Origin: Pseudoalteromonas sp.
GTDB lineage: Bacteria > Pseudomonadota > Gammaproteobacteria > Enterobacterales > Alteromonadaceae
Direction: 5' to 3'
DNA length: 64,000 bases
Assembly: GCF_018402495.1 (NCBI RefSeq)
Contig: NZ_JAGYIU010000003.1
Location: 310,001 to 374,000 of the forward strand
How positions within the stretch are numbered: position 1 is the first letter of the stretch; each line of letters begins with the position of its first letter. The translations under genes were made by a program, and so were the position numbers. Positions 30,595 to 37,729 of this stretch are shown in pieces. Under the pieces are notes generated by a model. The model made no database searches, was not told the DNA's origin, and was given only the letters and a program-made list of their open reading frames with translations.

Positions 30595-31347
30595 ATGAAA
30601 GGCGTTAAACCATTAATTTTAGCTGGTATTGTAGCCGCAAGTGCAGCAGTCCATGCAAATGAATTAAACACAGTAATTGATAAAAGCAGTGAAATTAATA
30701 AATCAGCTGCGCAATCACAAACAAAAATAGACAAGATTGCAGATTCAATGCAAGGGCGTTTACAGCAATTTAAAACCTTAAACAAAGAAATTGACGGTTT
30801 AGCCGTTTATAACGCCCAGTTAACTAAGCAATTAAATAACCAAATAGAAGAAATGCAATCACTTAATCTTTCAATGGATCAAGTGTCTGTTATTGAGCGT
30901 CAAATCACGCCTTTAATGCTTCGTATGATCACCGGCCTAGAGCAGTTTGTTTCTCTAGATGTACCATTTTTAAAAGAAGAACGTTCAAAACGTCTTTCTT
31001 CTTTAAAAGAAATGATGGACCGCGCTGATATTAATTCAAGTGAAAAATTTCGCCGTGTGTTAGAAGCCTACCAAGTTGAAGTTGACTACGGTCGCACTAT
31101 CGAAGCTTATACTGACCTTTTAGATGTCGATGGAAAAGAACGTGAGGTGGACTTTTTACGCATTGGTCGTCTAGAGCTTATTTACTTAACCCGAGATGGT
31201 AAAAAAGCCGGTAGTTGGAATGCAGACAGTCAATCATTCGTTGCTTTACCTGATTCAACTATTAGCCAAATAAATAAAGGTTTACGCATTGCTCGTAAAC
31301 AACTTGCCCCCGATATGTTAACGCTACCAGTTCACGCTGCAGAATAA
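30595..31347 (+). CDS. DUF3450 periplasmic protein of a TonB2 operon
   Basis: 250 residues with signal peptide (about 1-21, VHA-NE) followed by a long helical coiled-coil region and a C-terminal DUF3450 block (LEAYQVEVDYGRTIEAYTDLL, FLRIGRLELIYLTRDG). The molecular role is unknown. In Shewanella, Vibrio and Pseudoalteromonas it is the first gene of the DUF3450-TtpC-ExbB-ExbD-TonB-TPR operon. The ATG at 30595 has AAAGG at 30582-30586; a GTG 9 bases upstream in frame would spoil the signal peptide start. 11 nt from the next gene. Confidence 0.85.
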   Translation: MKGVKPLILAGIVAASAAVHANELNTVIDKSSEINKSAAQSQTKIDKIADSMQGRLQQFKTLNKEIDGLAVYNAQLTKQLNNQIEEMQSLNLSMDQVSVIERQITPLMLRMITGLEQFVSLDVPFLKEERSKRLSSLKEMMDRADINSSEKFRRVLEAYQVEVDYGRTIEAYTDLLDVDGKEREVDFLRIGRLELIYLTRDGKKAGSWNADSQSFVALPDSTISQINKGLRIARKQLAPDMLTLPVHAAE

Positions 31348-31358
31348 GAGGTTAAAAA

Positions 31359-32726
31359 ATGAAATTGCTTACTAAAATGACAAAAATGGCTCTTTTTACT
31401 GCAGGCTTAAGTATTACTGGTGCAAGTGTTGCAGCCGAGCCAATGAATTTAGATTCGTTACTTAAAACCCTAGAAGCGGGCAAAGCAGTTCAAAGCGAGC
31501 AAAACAAACAACGCGAACAAGCGTTTATTTCGCGTGAAAATGAACAAGTACAAATGCTTAAGAACACGCAAGCTAAACGTAATCAAATGTTAAATGAGTC
31601 AGAGCGCTTAGAAACTCAGTTTGAAGAAAACGAGATTAAATTAGCCAATTTAACTGACACGTTATCAAAGCGTATGGGATCGCTTAAAGAGTTATTTGGT
31701 GTATTACAGCAGGTAGCAGGCGATTCGAGTAATAAGTTTGCTACCTCAGTGGTGTCGGCACAAATACCTGGGCGTAGTACCTTTATGGATGAACTGGCAC
31801 AAAAAATGGGTTCAACATCAAAACTTGCTTCTATTGATGATATAGAAAAAGTGTGGTTTGAGCTTCAACGCGAAATGACCGAACAAGGTAAAGTTAGCCG
31901 CTTTACTACTGACGTAATTGTTGACGGTGGTAATAAAGTACAAAAAGAAGTAGTTCGTGTGGGCGCGTTTAATTTGATTAGTGACGGTCAATACTTAGAG
32001 TATACACCTGCTACAAATACAATTAGCCAATTGACTCGCCAACCAAGTAGTCGTTTCACAGCGACGGCAGCTGATTTACAACAAGCAAACTCGGGTGTTG
32101 TCCCATTTGCACTTGACCCAACTGGGGGCTCAATTTTGGGTTTATTAGTGCAAGCACCTGATACCAGCGAGCAAGTTCATCAAGGTGGTGCGGTAGGTTA
32201 CGTTATTTTAGGTGTTGGTTTGCTAGCCTTGCTTATTGCTCTAGAACGTTTTGTATCCCTGATGCTTGTAGGCGGTAAAATTCGTCGTCAACTTAAAGAC
32301 AACGTTGCACGTGATGACAACCCGCTTGGTCGAGTTATGCAAGTGAAAGATCAATATCCAGATGTTGCCTACGACACTTTAGAACTTAAATTAAGTGAAG
32401 CTATTTTACGTGAAATGCCAAAAATCACACGTAATTTAACTTTAATTAAAATCATCTCTGTGGTTGCACCTTTACTCGGTTTATTAGGTACAGTAACCGG
32501 TATGATCAATACATTCCAAGCTATCACCTTATTTGGTACTGGCGACCCTAAACTAATGGCTGGTGGTATTTCACAAGCATTGGTCACCACTGTATTAGGC
32601 TTAGTTGTTGCTATTCCTACTGTGTTTATTTACACCATACTTAACACGCGTTCAAAAGGTCTGCTGCTTATTTTACAAGAGCAAAGCGCAGGTATTATTG
32701 CCGAGCGAAGCGAGAAAGGAGCTTAA
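31359..32726 (+). CDS. ttpC: TtpC-type MotA/TolQ/ExbB proton-channel protein
   Basis: 455 residues, larger than ExbB. Signal peptide (VAA-EP near 25), a periplasmic coiled-coil and globular part at about 26-265, then three TM segments and the MotA/TolQ/ExbB domain (SVVAPLLGLLGTVTGMINTFQAI at about 367-389, GGISQALVTTVLGLVVAIP). TtpC is needed for TonB2 function in Vibrio, bridging ExbB2D2 with TonB2. Identification rests on this architecture and operon position. 3 nt separate it from exbB. Confidence 0.88.
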   Translation: MKLLTKMTKMALFTAGLSITGASVAAEPMNLDSLLKTLEAGKAVQSEQNKQREQAFISRENEQVQMLKNTQAKRNQMLNESERLETQFEENEIKLANLTDTLSKRMGSLKELFGVLQQVAGDSSNKFATSVVSAQIPGRSTFMDELAQKMGSTSKLASIDDIEKVWFELQREMTEQGKVSRFTTDVIVDGGNKVQKEVVRVGAFNLISDGQYLEYTPATNTISQLTRQPSSRFTATAADLQQANSGVVPFALDPTGGSILGLLVQAPDTSEQVHQGGAVGYVILGVGLLALLIALERFVSLMLVGGKIRRQLKDNVARDDNPLGRVMQVKDQYPDVAYDTLELKLSEAILREMPKITRNLTLIKIISVVAPLLGLLGTVTGMINTFQAITLFGTGDPKLMAGGISQALVTTVLGLVVAIPTVFIYTILNTRSKGLLLILQEQSAGIIAERSEKGA

Positions 32727-32729
32727 ACC

Positions 32730-33257
32730 ATGGTGCTATTGATTGACTCAATCAATGCTATCCGTGATTTTCTCGACACAGGTGGCCAAGTACTCTTGGT
32801 CATCGGGGTGTTAATTTTCGCGATGTGGTTATTGATACTCGAGCGATTTATTTACTTTTTTAATGGTTATCGAGCTTATAAAAACACGGTAAAAAAACAG
32901 TGGGCACAACGTAGTGAACGTAATAGTTGGCACGCAGAGCAGATCCGCCAAGCGCAAGTGTCACGAGTCAGTATGCGCCTTAATGCAAATTTACCCTTGA
33001 TAAACGTTATGGTTGCTTTGTGTCCTTTATTGGGATTGCTTGGCACGGTAACAGGTATGATTGAGGTATTTGATGTAATGGCAATTACAGGTACTGGCAG
33101 TGCGCGCTCTATGGCATCGGGTGTGTCAAAGGCAACAATTCCGACAATGGCTGGCATGGTCGGGGCGTTATCGGGTGTATTCGCCTCAACGTATCTACAG
33201 CGTAAAGCCAAGCGTGAAGTTGAATTACTGCAAGACACTATGGTGTTAGACCACTAA
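32730..33257 (+). CDS. exbB: ExbB-type proton-channel protein
   Basis: 175-residue inner-membrane protein with three TM segments (about 17-35, 85-110, 130-155) and the ExbB/TolQ signature CPLLGLLGTVTGMIEVFDVM and SGVSKATIPTMAGMVGALSG. Forms the proton-conducting pentamer that energises TonB. Shorter than E. coli ExbB (244), as usual for ExbB2. Starts 3 nt after ttpC. Confidence 0.93.
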   Translation: MVLLIDSINAIRDFLDTGGQVLLVIGVLIFAMWLLILERFIYFFNGYRAYKNTVKKQWAQRSERNSWHAEQIRQAQVSRVSMRLNANLPLINVMVALCPLLGLLGTVTGMIEVFDVMAITGTGSARSMASGVSKATIPTMAGMVGALSGVFASTYLQRKAKREVELLQDTMVLDH

Positions 33258-33269
33258 AAAATTATTGAA

Positions 33270-33293
33270 AAGCGGTGTATAAAAACACCGCTT
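33270..33293 (+). other. Intra-operon hairpin between exbB and exbD
   Basis: Perfect stem AAGCGGTGT / ACACCGCTT with ATAAAA loop in the 54-nt gap, without a T-run, followed by the exbD ribosome site AGGAG. More likely an mRNA processing or stability element than a terminator. Confidence 0.6.
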
Positions 33294-33311
33294 ATTCTAG
33301 GAGAGACAAAA

Positions 33312-33722
33312 ATGAGAGCCCCATTAGGTAATTTATTCCAAGAAGATGAAGCAGAAGAAATAAACATGACACCTATGCTAGATGTTGTATTTATCATGTT
33401 GATTTTCTTCATTGTTACAGCATCGTTTGTGAAAGAAGCAGGTATTGATGTAAACCGCCCTGAAGCGGCAACCGCGGTTAAAAAAGAGCGTGCGAATATC
33501 TTGGTTGCTATTTCTGATAAAGGTGAGATTTGGATTAATAAACGTCAAATTGATGTACGTGCTGTACAAGCTAACATTGAGCGCTTAAAGGCGGAAAATC
33601 CACAAGGCAGTGTTGTTATTCAAGCGGATAAAAAAGCCACCACAGAAACGTTAATTAAAGTAATGGATGCATCGCGTGCAGCGGGTGTATTTGATGTTTC
33701 TATCGCGGCGCAAGAAGGATAA
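33312..33722 (+). CDS. exbD: ExbD-type proton-channel accessory protein
   Basis: 136 residues: short cytoplasmic tail, one TM helix (about 22-42) with the essential Asp24 in MTPMLDVVFIMLIFF (Asp25 in E. coli ExbD), then a periplasmic domain ending in the VMDASRAAGVFDVSIA block. Works with ExbB as the proton channel stator. Ribosome site AGGAGAG. 3 nt ahead of tonB. Confidence 0.94.
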   Translation: MRAPLGNLFQEDEAEEINMTPMLDVVFIMLIFFIVTASFVKEAGIDVNRPEAATAVKKERANILVAISDKGEIWINKRQIDVRAVQANIERLKAENPQGSVVIQADKKATTETLIKVMDASRAAGVFDVSIAAQEG

Positions 33723-33725
33723 AAA

Positions 33726-34334
33726 GTGATGCGTTATTTATTAGCACTAGTCATAGCCGGTGTGGTGACCTTTATGCTCTTTTTAGGCATGCAGGCATTA
33801 ATTAGCGGTGGTGAGGGCGCTATGAGTGAGCCTGCCAAAGGCAACGTGCTTGATTTTGTACGCTTAAAGAAAGAGGAAACTGTACAAAAGAAAGAACGTA
33901 AACCACAAAAGCCGCCAACACCAAAAGAACCGCCGCCACCTATGGAATCACCACAAATGCAAAACAGTGATAATAATGCGGCTAGTAACAATTTTGATTT
34001 TGCCGCAAATGTCGATGCAGATGTGAATCTTGCCGGCGGATTAGCACTTGAAACCAGTGATGGTGAATATTTACCAATTGTAAAAGTGGCCCCTGTTTAT
34101 CCTCGTCGTGCGCTCTCTCGAGGTATTGAAGGGTATGTGATTGTAGAGTTTACAGTGACAAAACAAGGCACAGTAAAAGACCCGCGTGTTATAACTGCTG
34201 AGCCAGAATCATTGTTTGACAGAGCCGCTATGGATGCCGCACTTAAATTTAAATATAAACCGCGGGTCGTTAATGGTGAAGCCGTTGAAGTGGCGGGTGT
34301 GCAAAATAAAATTTCTTTCCAAATTAATGGTTAA
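33726..34334 (+). CDS. tonB: TonB2-type energy transducer
   Basis: About 202 residues: N-terminal TM anchor (about 3-22), a short proline/lysine-rich linker (PQKPPTPKEPPPPMESP, about 59-75) and the TonB C-terminal domain (115-202) with VAPVYPRRALSRGIEGYVIVEF and the late FKYKPRVVNGEAVEVAGV. The linker is much shorter than in E. coli TonB, as in the TonB2 class that relies on TtpC. Start is GTG at 33726 or ATG at 33729; GAAGGA fits both. Confidence 0.92.
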   Translation: MMRYLLALVIAGVVTFMLFLGMQALISGGEGAMSEPAKGNVLDFVRLKKEETVQKKERKPQKPPTPKEPPPPMESPQMQNSDNNAASNNFDFAANVDADVNLAGGLALETSDGEYLPIVKVAPVYPRRALSRGIEGYVIVEFTVTKQGTVKDPRVITAEPESLFDRAAMDAALKFKYKPRVVNGEAVEVAGVQNKISFQING

Positions 34335-34383
34335 TCAATCTTATATGGCCTAGCGGCTGCTAAAGAGTGAAAGTGAGGCAATT

Positions 34384-35712
34384 ATGAAACTACAACTTAC
34401 AGCAAAACTTTTAAAAGTAAGCTTAGTATGTACTGCAGCAATAACAACCAGTATTGTTGCGCCCAGTGCGTTGAATATTTTACCAGGCGTTGATACAGCC
34501 AGTGTATATGCAGCTCAAGAGCAAAAAACTAAGCGCGTTCCGGCATTACGTGAAAAGGTTTACAGCCAATTAGCAAGAGCGCAAAAGCTGGCCGATGACG
34601 GAGATGTAAAAGGTGGCTTAGAGGCGTTAGATAGTATCAAAGCACGTTCATCGAGCATGAACTCTTATGAGGTAGCAATGATGCATAACTTTTATGGGTT
34701 TATTTACTACAATGAAAATGACTTAATAAAAGCGATCGCCTCATTTGAAAAAGTGATAGCTGAAGAAGCAATCCCTGAATCACTGCGCTTAAGCACCACC
34801 TTTAGCTTAGCGCAACTTGCTATGGCGAATAGTGACTATAAAAAGGTGATTGCATTTTTAGATCAATGGGATGCCATTAATACCAAACCTAAAACCGACG
34901 CTTATTATTTACTAAGAGCGCAAACCTATTATCAGTTAAAAGACTATAAGCAAGGGCTGAGCTATATTACCCAAGCAATTAACTTAAGTGATAGTGAAGG
35001 TAAAGTACCTAAAGAGAACTGGCTAGTATTGCAACGTGCTATGTATTACTCACTTAATCAAACCGATAACGTAGTTACTGTTCTTGAGCGTATGGTAAAA
35101 CTGTACAATAAACCTGAATATTGGGTGCAGTTGGCCGGAATGTATGGAGAAACAGGCCAAGAAAAACAACAGCTCAGTATTTTAGAGGCGGCATACCAAC
35201 AAGGCTTTTTAACCTCAAAATCAGATCTAAGGCAGCTTGCTCAGGTGTATTTATATAACCAATTAGCTTATAAAGCAGCCGATGTTATGAGTAAAGCACT
35301 AGCGCAAGGCATTGTTGAAAAAGAAGCTAAAAATTACGCTTTTATTGCTGAGGCGTTAATACAAGCAAAAGAAGAGGCAAAATCGATAGATTACTTTGCT
35401 AAAGCCGCAGAGCGTTCAGAGCATGGTAAATACGACCAACGTTTAGCTGAAGTATATGTTAATACCGAACAATATGAAGAAGCTGCTGATGCAGCTCGCA
35501 AAGCGTTAGACAAAGGAGGTCTTGATTTTGAATCAAATGCGTTTGTTGCACTGGGAATGGCGCAGTACAACTTGCAAAATTTTGACGCCTCTATCCTTGC
35601 ATTTGAACAAGCCGAAAAGCACAAAAAGTCGCAACGTTTAGCACAGCAATGGATCAAATACGTAAAACGTGAAAAAGTGCATGCACAAACCCTAAAAACA
35701 GCACTTCTATAA
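34384..35712 (+). CDS. Periplasmic TPR protein of the TonB2 operon
   Basis: 442 residues with an N-terminal export signal (about 1-40) and at least eight tetratricopeptide-like helical repeats (for example NFYGFIYYNENDLIKAIASF, YYLLRAQTYYQLKDYKQGLS, FVALGMAQYNLQNFDASILAF). A protein-interaction scaffold, last gene of the operon, followed by a strong terminator. Its partner is unknown; the constant association with TtpC-type TonB systems suggests a role in assembling or tuning that complex (inference). Confidence 0.85.
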   Translation: MKLQLTAKLLKVSLVCTAAITTSIVAPSALNILPGVDTASVYAAQEQKTKRVPALREKVYSQLARAQKLADDGDVKGGLEALDSIKARSSSMNSYEVAMMHNFYGFIYYNENDLIKAIASFEKVIAEEAIPESLRLSTTFSLAQLAMANSDYKKVIAFLDQWDAINTKPKTDAYYLLRAQTYYQLKDYKQGLSYITQAINLSDSEGKVPKENWLVLQRAMYYSLNQTDNVVTVLERMVKLYNKPEYWVQLAGMYGETGQEKQQLSILEAAYQQGFLTSKSDLRQLAQVYLYNQLAYKAADVMSKALAQGIVEKEAKNYAFIAEALIQAKEEAKSIDYFAKAAERSEHGKYDQRLAEVYVNTEQYEEAADAARKALDKGGLDFESNAFVALGMAQYNLQNFDASILAFEQAEKHKKSQRLAQQWIKYVKREKVHAQTLKTALL

Positions 35713-35778
35713 TTAGTATAGTGCGTCAATTAAGTATTAATTAACGTACTAAAAACCAGTTCATAATTGCACTAAGCA

Positions 35779-35817
35779 AACCGTATTAAAGGTAACTTTA
35801 ATACGGTTTTTTTATTA
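35779..35817 (+). terminator. Terminator of the TonB2 operon
   Basis: Stem CCGTATTAAAG (35781-35791) / CTTTAATACGG (35796-35806), GTAA loop, then eight Ts. Confidence 0.92.
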
Positions 35818-35855
35818 TTTTAAAAAGCAACGCATTGATTTTTAGATAATTGATA

Positions 35856-35906
35856 TTGTCATGTTATGTTTATGAAAGTGTAACTAGATTGTCATAACAC
35901 TCCCGT
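35856..35906 (+). promoter_or_regulatory. Candidate PhoB box array upstream of the lipoprotein/receptor operon
   Basis: TTGTCAT at 35856 and at 35889, exactly 33 bp apart. In-phase 11-bp positions include GTGTAAC (35878) and CTCCCGT (35900), giving three successive half-sites 35878/35889/35900 that fit CTGTCAT-N4-CTGTCAY with 4, 6 and 4 of 7 matches. TATTGT at 35906-35911 is a possible -10. PhoB control is inferred. Confidence 0.55.
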
Positions 35907-36024
35907 ATTGTATTCGTATTCGATAACTCAAGTGACCTTAATGCATGAGTATCGTGCTTTAACGTGACTTAAGTTTTTACTTAATGCGCTAACACAATAA
36001 TTAAATACTATTACGGAGTGAACA

Positions 36025-37641
36025 ATGAAATTATCTGGCTTATTTAAAGTTAGTCTTGTAGCAGCGGCAATGACATTAGCAGGTTGTGGTGGTGATATAG
36101 AAATTACACCAACGGTTAATGACAACAGCACCAGTACTGATAACAGTGTTAATAACTCAAATAATAGCAGCGGCGGTGGCACAAGCACTGAAGTTGAATG
36201 TACAAGCTATGAAACTGATGCAGGAACTGTTGAGGGTATATTCGATGGCCTAGATTGTTTATACAATGATTCATTTGCAAGCAAAAATATTCAAATCACT
36301 GCAAACTTAACGTTTAACGAATTACCAGGTGGTGGTGTTCACGTGTTTGATGATGCCCTGCTTTTTGGTCTTGATGGTGATACCTCTCAAGGTTTTGAGA
36401 TCCCACAAAATGGTCCTACGCTTACAGTAAAACCTGGGGCAAAACTTGCTTTTAAATCAGGTGATGCAATTATTCGTGTTGCCCGTGGTGCAAAAATTCA
36501 GGCAATTGGTACTTTTGAAAAACCTATCGTATTCACTTCAGCTAAAGCCTTTGAGCGTTTAGATGCTGAAGGTAATGGTCCTCTTTATGCTGATTGGGGC
36601 GGCATCATTATTAACGGTAAGGGTATCACTAACGGCTGTACAGATGCAGAGCGTGATGCAGCCACGTGTAACAGACCTTCAGAAGGTATTACAAGTTATT
36701 ACGGCGGTAATGATAACAGCGACTCTAGCGGTAACATTAAATTTGCAAAAATTTGGTACGCAGGCTCTGGCCCTAAAGTAGGCGGTGAGGGCGACGATTT
36801 AAACTCGCTCACGCTTAACGCTGTTGGTTCTGGTTCATTGTTTGAGTACATTCACGTTCACCAAGGTTACGATGATGGTGTAGAGCTTTTTGGTGGTGCA
36901 GCAAATCTTAAGCGCATTATAGTAACTGATTCACAAGATGACTCATTTGACTTTGACTCAGGTTGGCAAGGTAACGCACAATTTTTATATGCTATGCATG
37001 GCACTGTAACCCTTCCAGATGGCACTGTGGTTCATATGGGCAATGGTGGTTTTGAGGCTGATGGTATTAAAGGCGAAGCAACTGAGCAAGCACCTACATC
37101 AAACCCAACAATTGCAAACGTGACGGTAATTACAACTGATGGCTTATCAGTTCGTGATAATGACCCATCGATTGCTTTTAAATTTGATGACTCATTTACT
37201 GCGAATTACTATAACGTATTAATGACCAAAGATGTGGCAACGCAAACAAGCTGTATTAATTTTTCAAGTGATGGTGAGCGCCAAGCTGATAAAATTATAT
37301 TTAACAGTGCGGTAATGAGCTGTGCATCAGAGTTTGCCGGTGAAGACAGCTTCGTTAGTGGCAGTGAGCCAGATTCACTAACTGCAACTACTAAAGCAGC
37401 ATGGTTTGAAAGAGGCGGTATTAACCAACGTATTGGCGAAGGCGCTGATGTATTTGCTGAGAATGGTTTTGCAACTAACACTGCATCTACTGATATTACA
37501 ATTGATGCTAACGATTTAAGCACATTAGATTCAGACTTCTTTGAATCAGCTCCTTATATTGGTGCGGTGTCTGATCAGGATACAGATTCTACTTGGTACA
37601 AATGGGTTGAAACGGCTGTTAATGCAGCACGTGCAGACTAA
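36025..37641 (+). CDS. Surface or periplasmic lipoprotein, predicted beta-helix
   Basis: 538 residues. Lipobox LAGC puts lipidated Cys at residue 21, followed by an Asn/Ser/Thr-rich flexible tether (about 28-52). The body has repeated blocks typical of a family of putative right-handed beta-helix lipoproteins: DWGGIIINGKG, FEYIHVHQGYDDGVELFGG, ANLKRIIVTDSQDDSFDFD, with Cys pairs (CTSYETD/CLYN; CTDAERDAATC). Function unknown. The next gene is a TonB-dependent receptor; the pair resembles a substrate-capturing lipoprotein plus transporter (inference). Confidence 0.8.
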   Translation: MKLSGLFKVSLVAAAMTLAGCGGDIEITPTVNDNSTSTDNSVNNSNNSSGGGTSTEVECTSYETDAGTVEGIFDGLDCLYNDSFASKNIQITANLTFNELPGGGVHVFDDALLFGLDGDTSQGFEIPQNGPTLTVKPGAKLAFKSGDAIIRVARGAKIQAIGTFEKPIVFTSAKAFERLDAEGNGPLYADWGGIIINGKGITNGCTDAERDAATCNRPSEGITSYYGGNDNSDSSGNIKFAKIWYAGSGPKVGGEGDDLNSLTLNAVGSGSLFEYIHVHQGYDDGVELFGGAANLKRIIVTDSQDDSFDFDSGWQGNAQFLYAMHGTVTLPDGTVVHMGNGGFEADGIKGEATEQAPTSNPTIANVTVITTDGLSVRDNDPSIAFKFDDSFTANYYNVLMTKDVATQTSCINFSSDGERQADKIIFNSAVMSCASEFAGEDSFVSGSEPDSLTATTKAAWFERGGINQRIGEGADVFAENGFATNTASTDITIDANDLSTLDSDFFESAPYIGAVSDQDTDSTWYKWVETAVNAARAD

Positions 37642-37667
37642 TTAACTAACTAGTGTATCGATTATTC

Positions 37668-37707
37668 TGGGCGCCATTTGCAACTGCATTTTAGGCGCCC
37701 ATTTTTT
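37668..37707 (+). terminator. Attenuating terminator between lipoprotein and receptor genes
   Basis: Stem TGGGCGCC (37668-37675) / GGCGCCCA (37694-37701) with an 18-nt loop and six Ts. Because the receptor gene follows at once without an evident promoter, it probably lets part of transcription through. Confidence 0.7.
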
Positions 37708-37729
37708 AACTGATTAGGGATCTGTAAAG

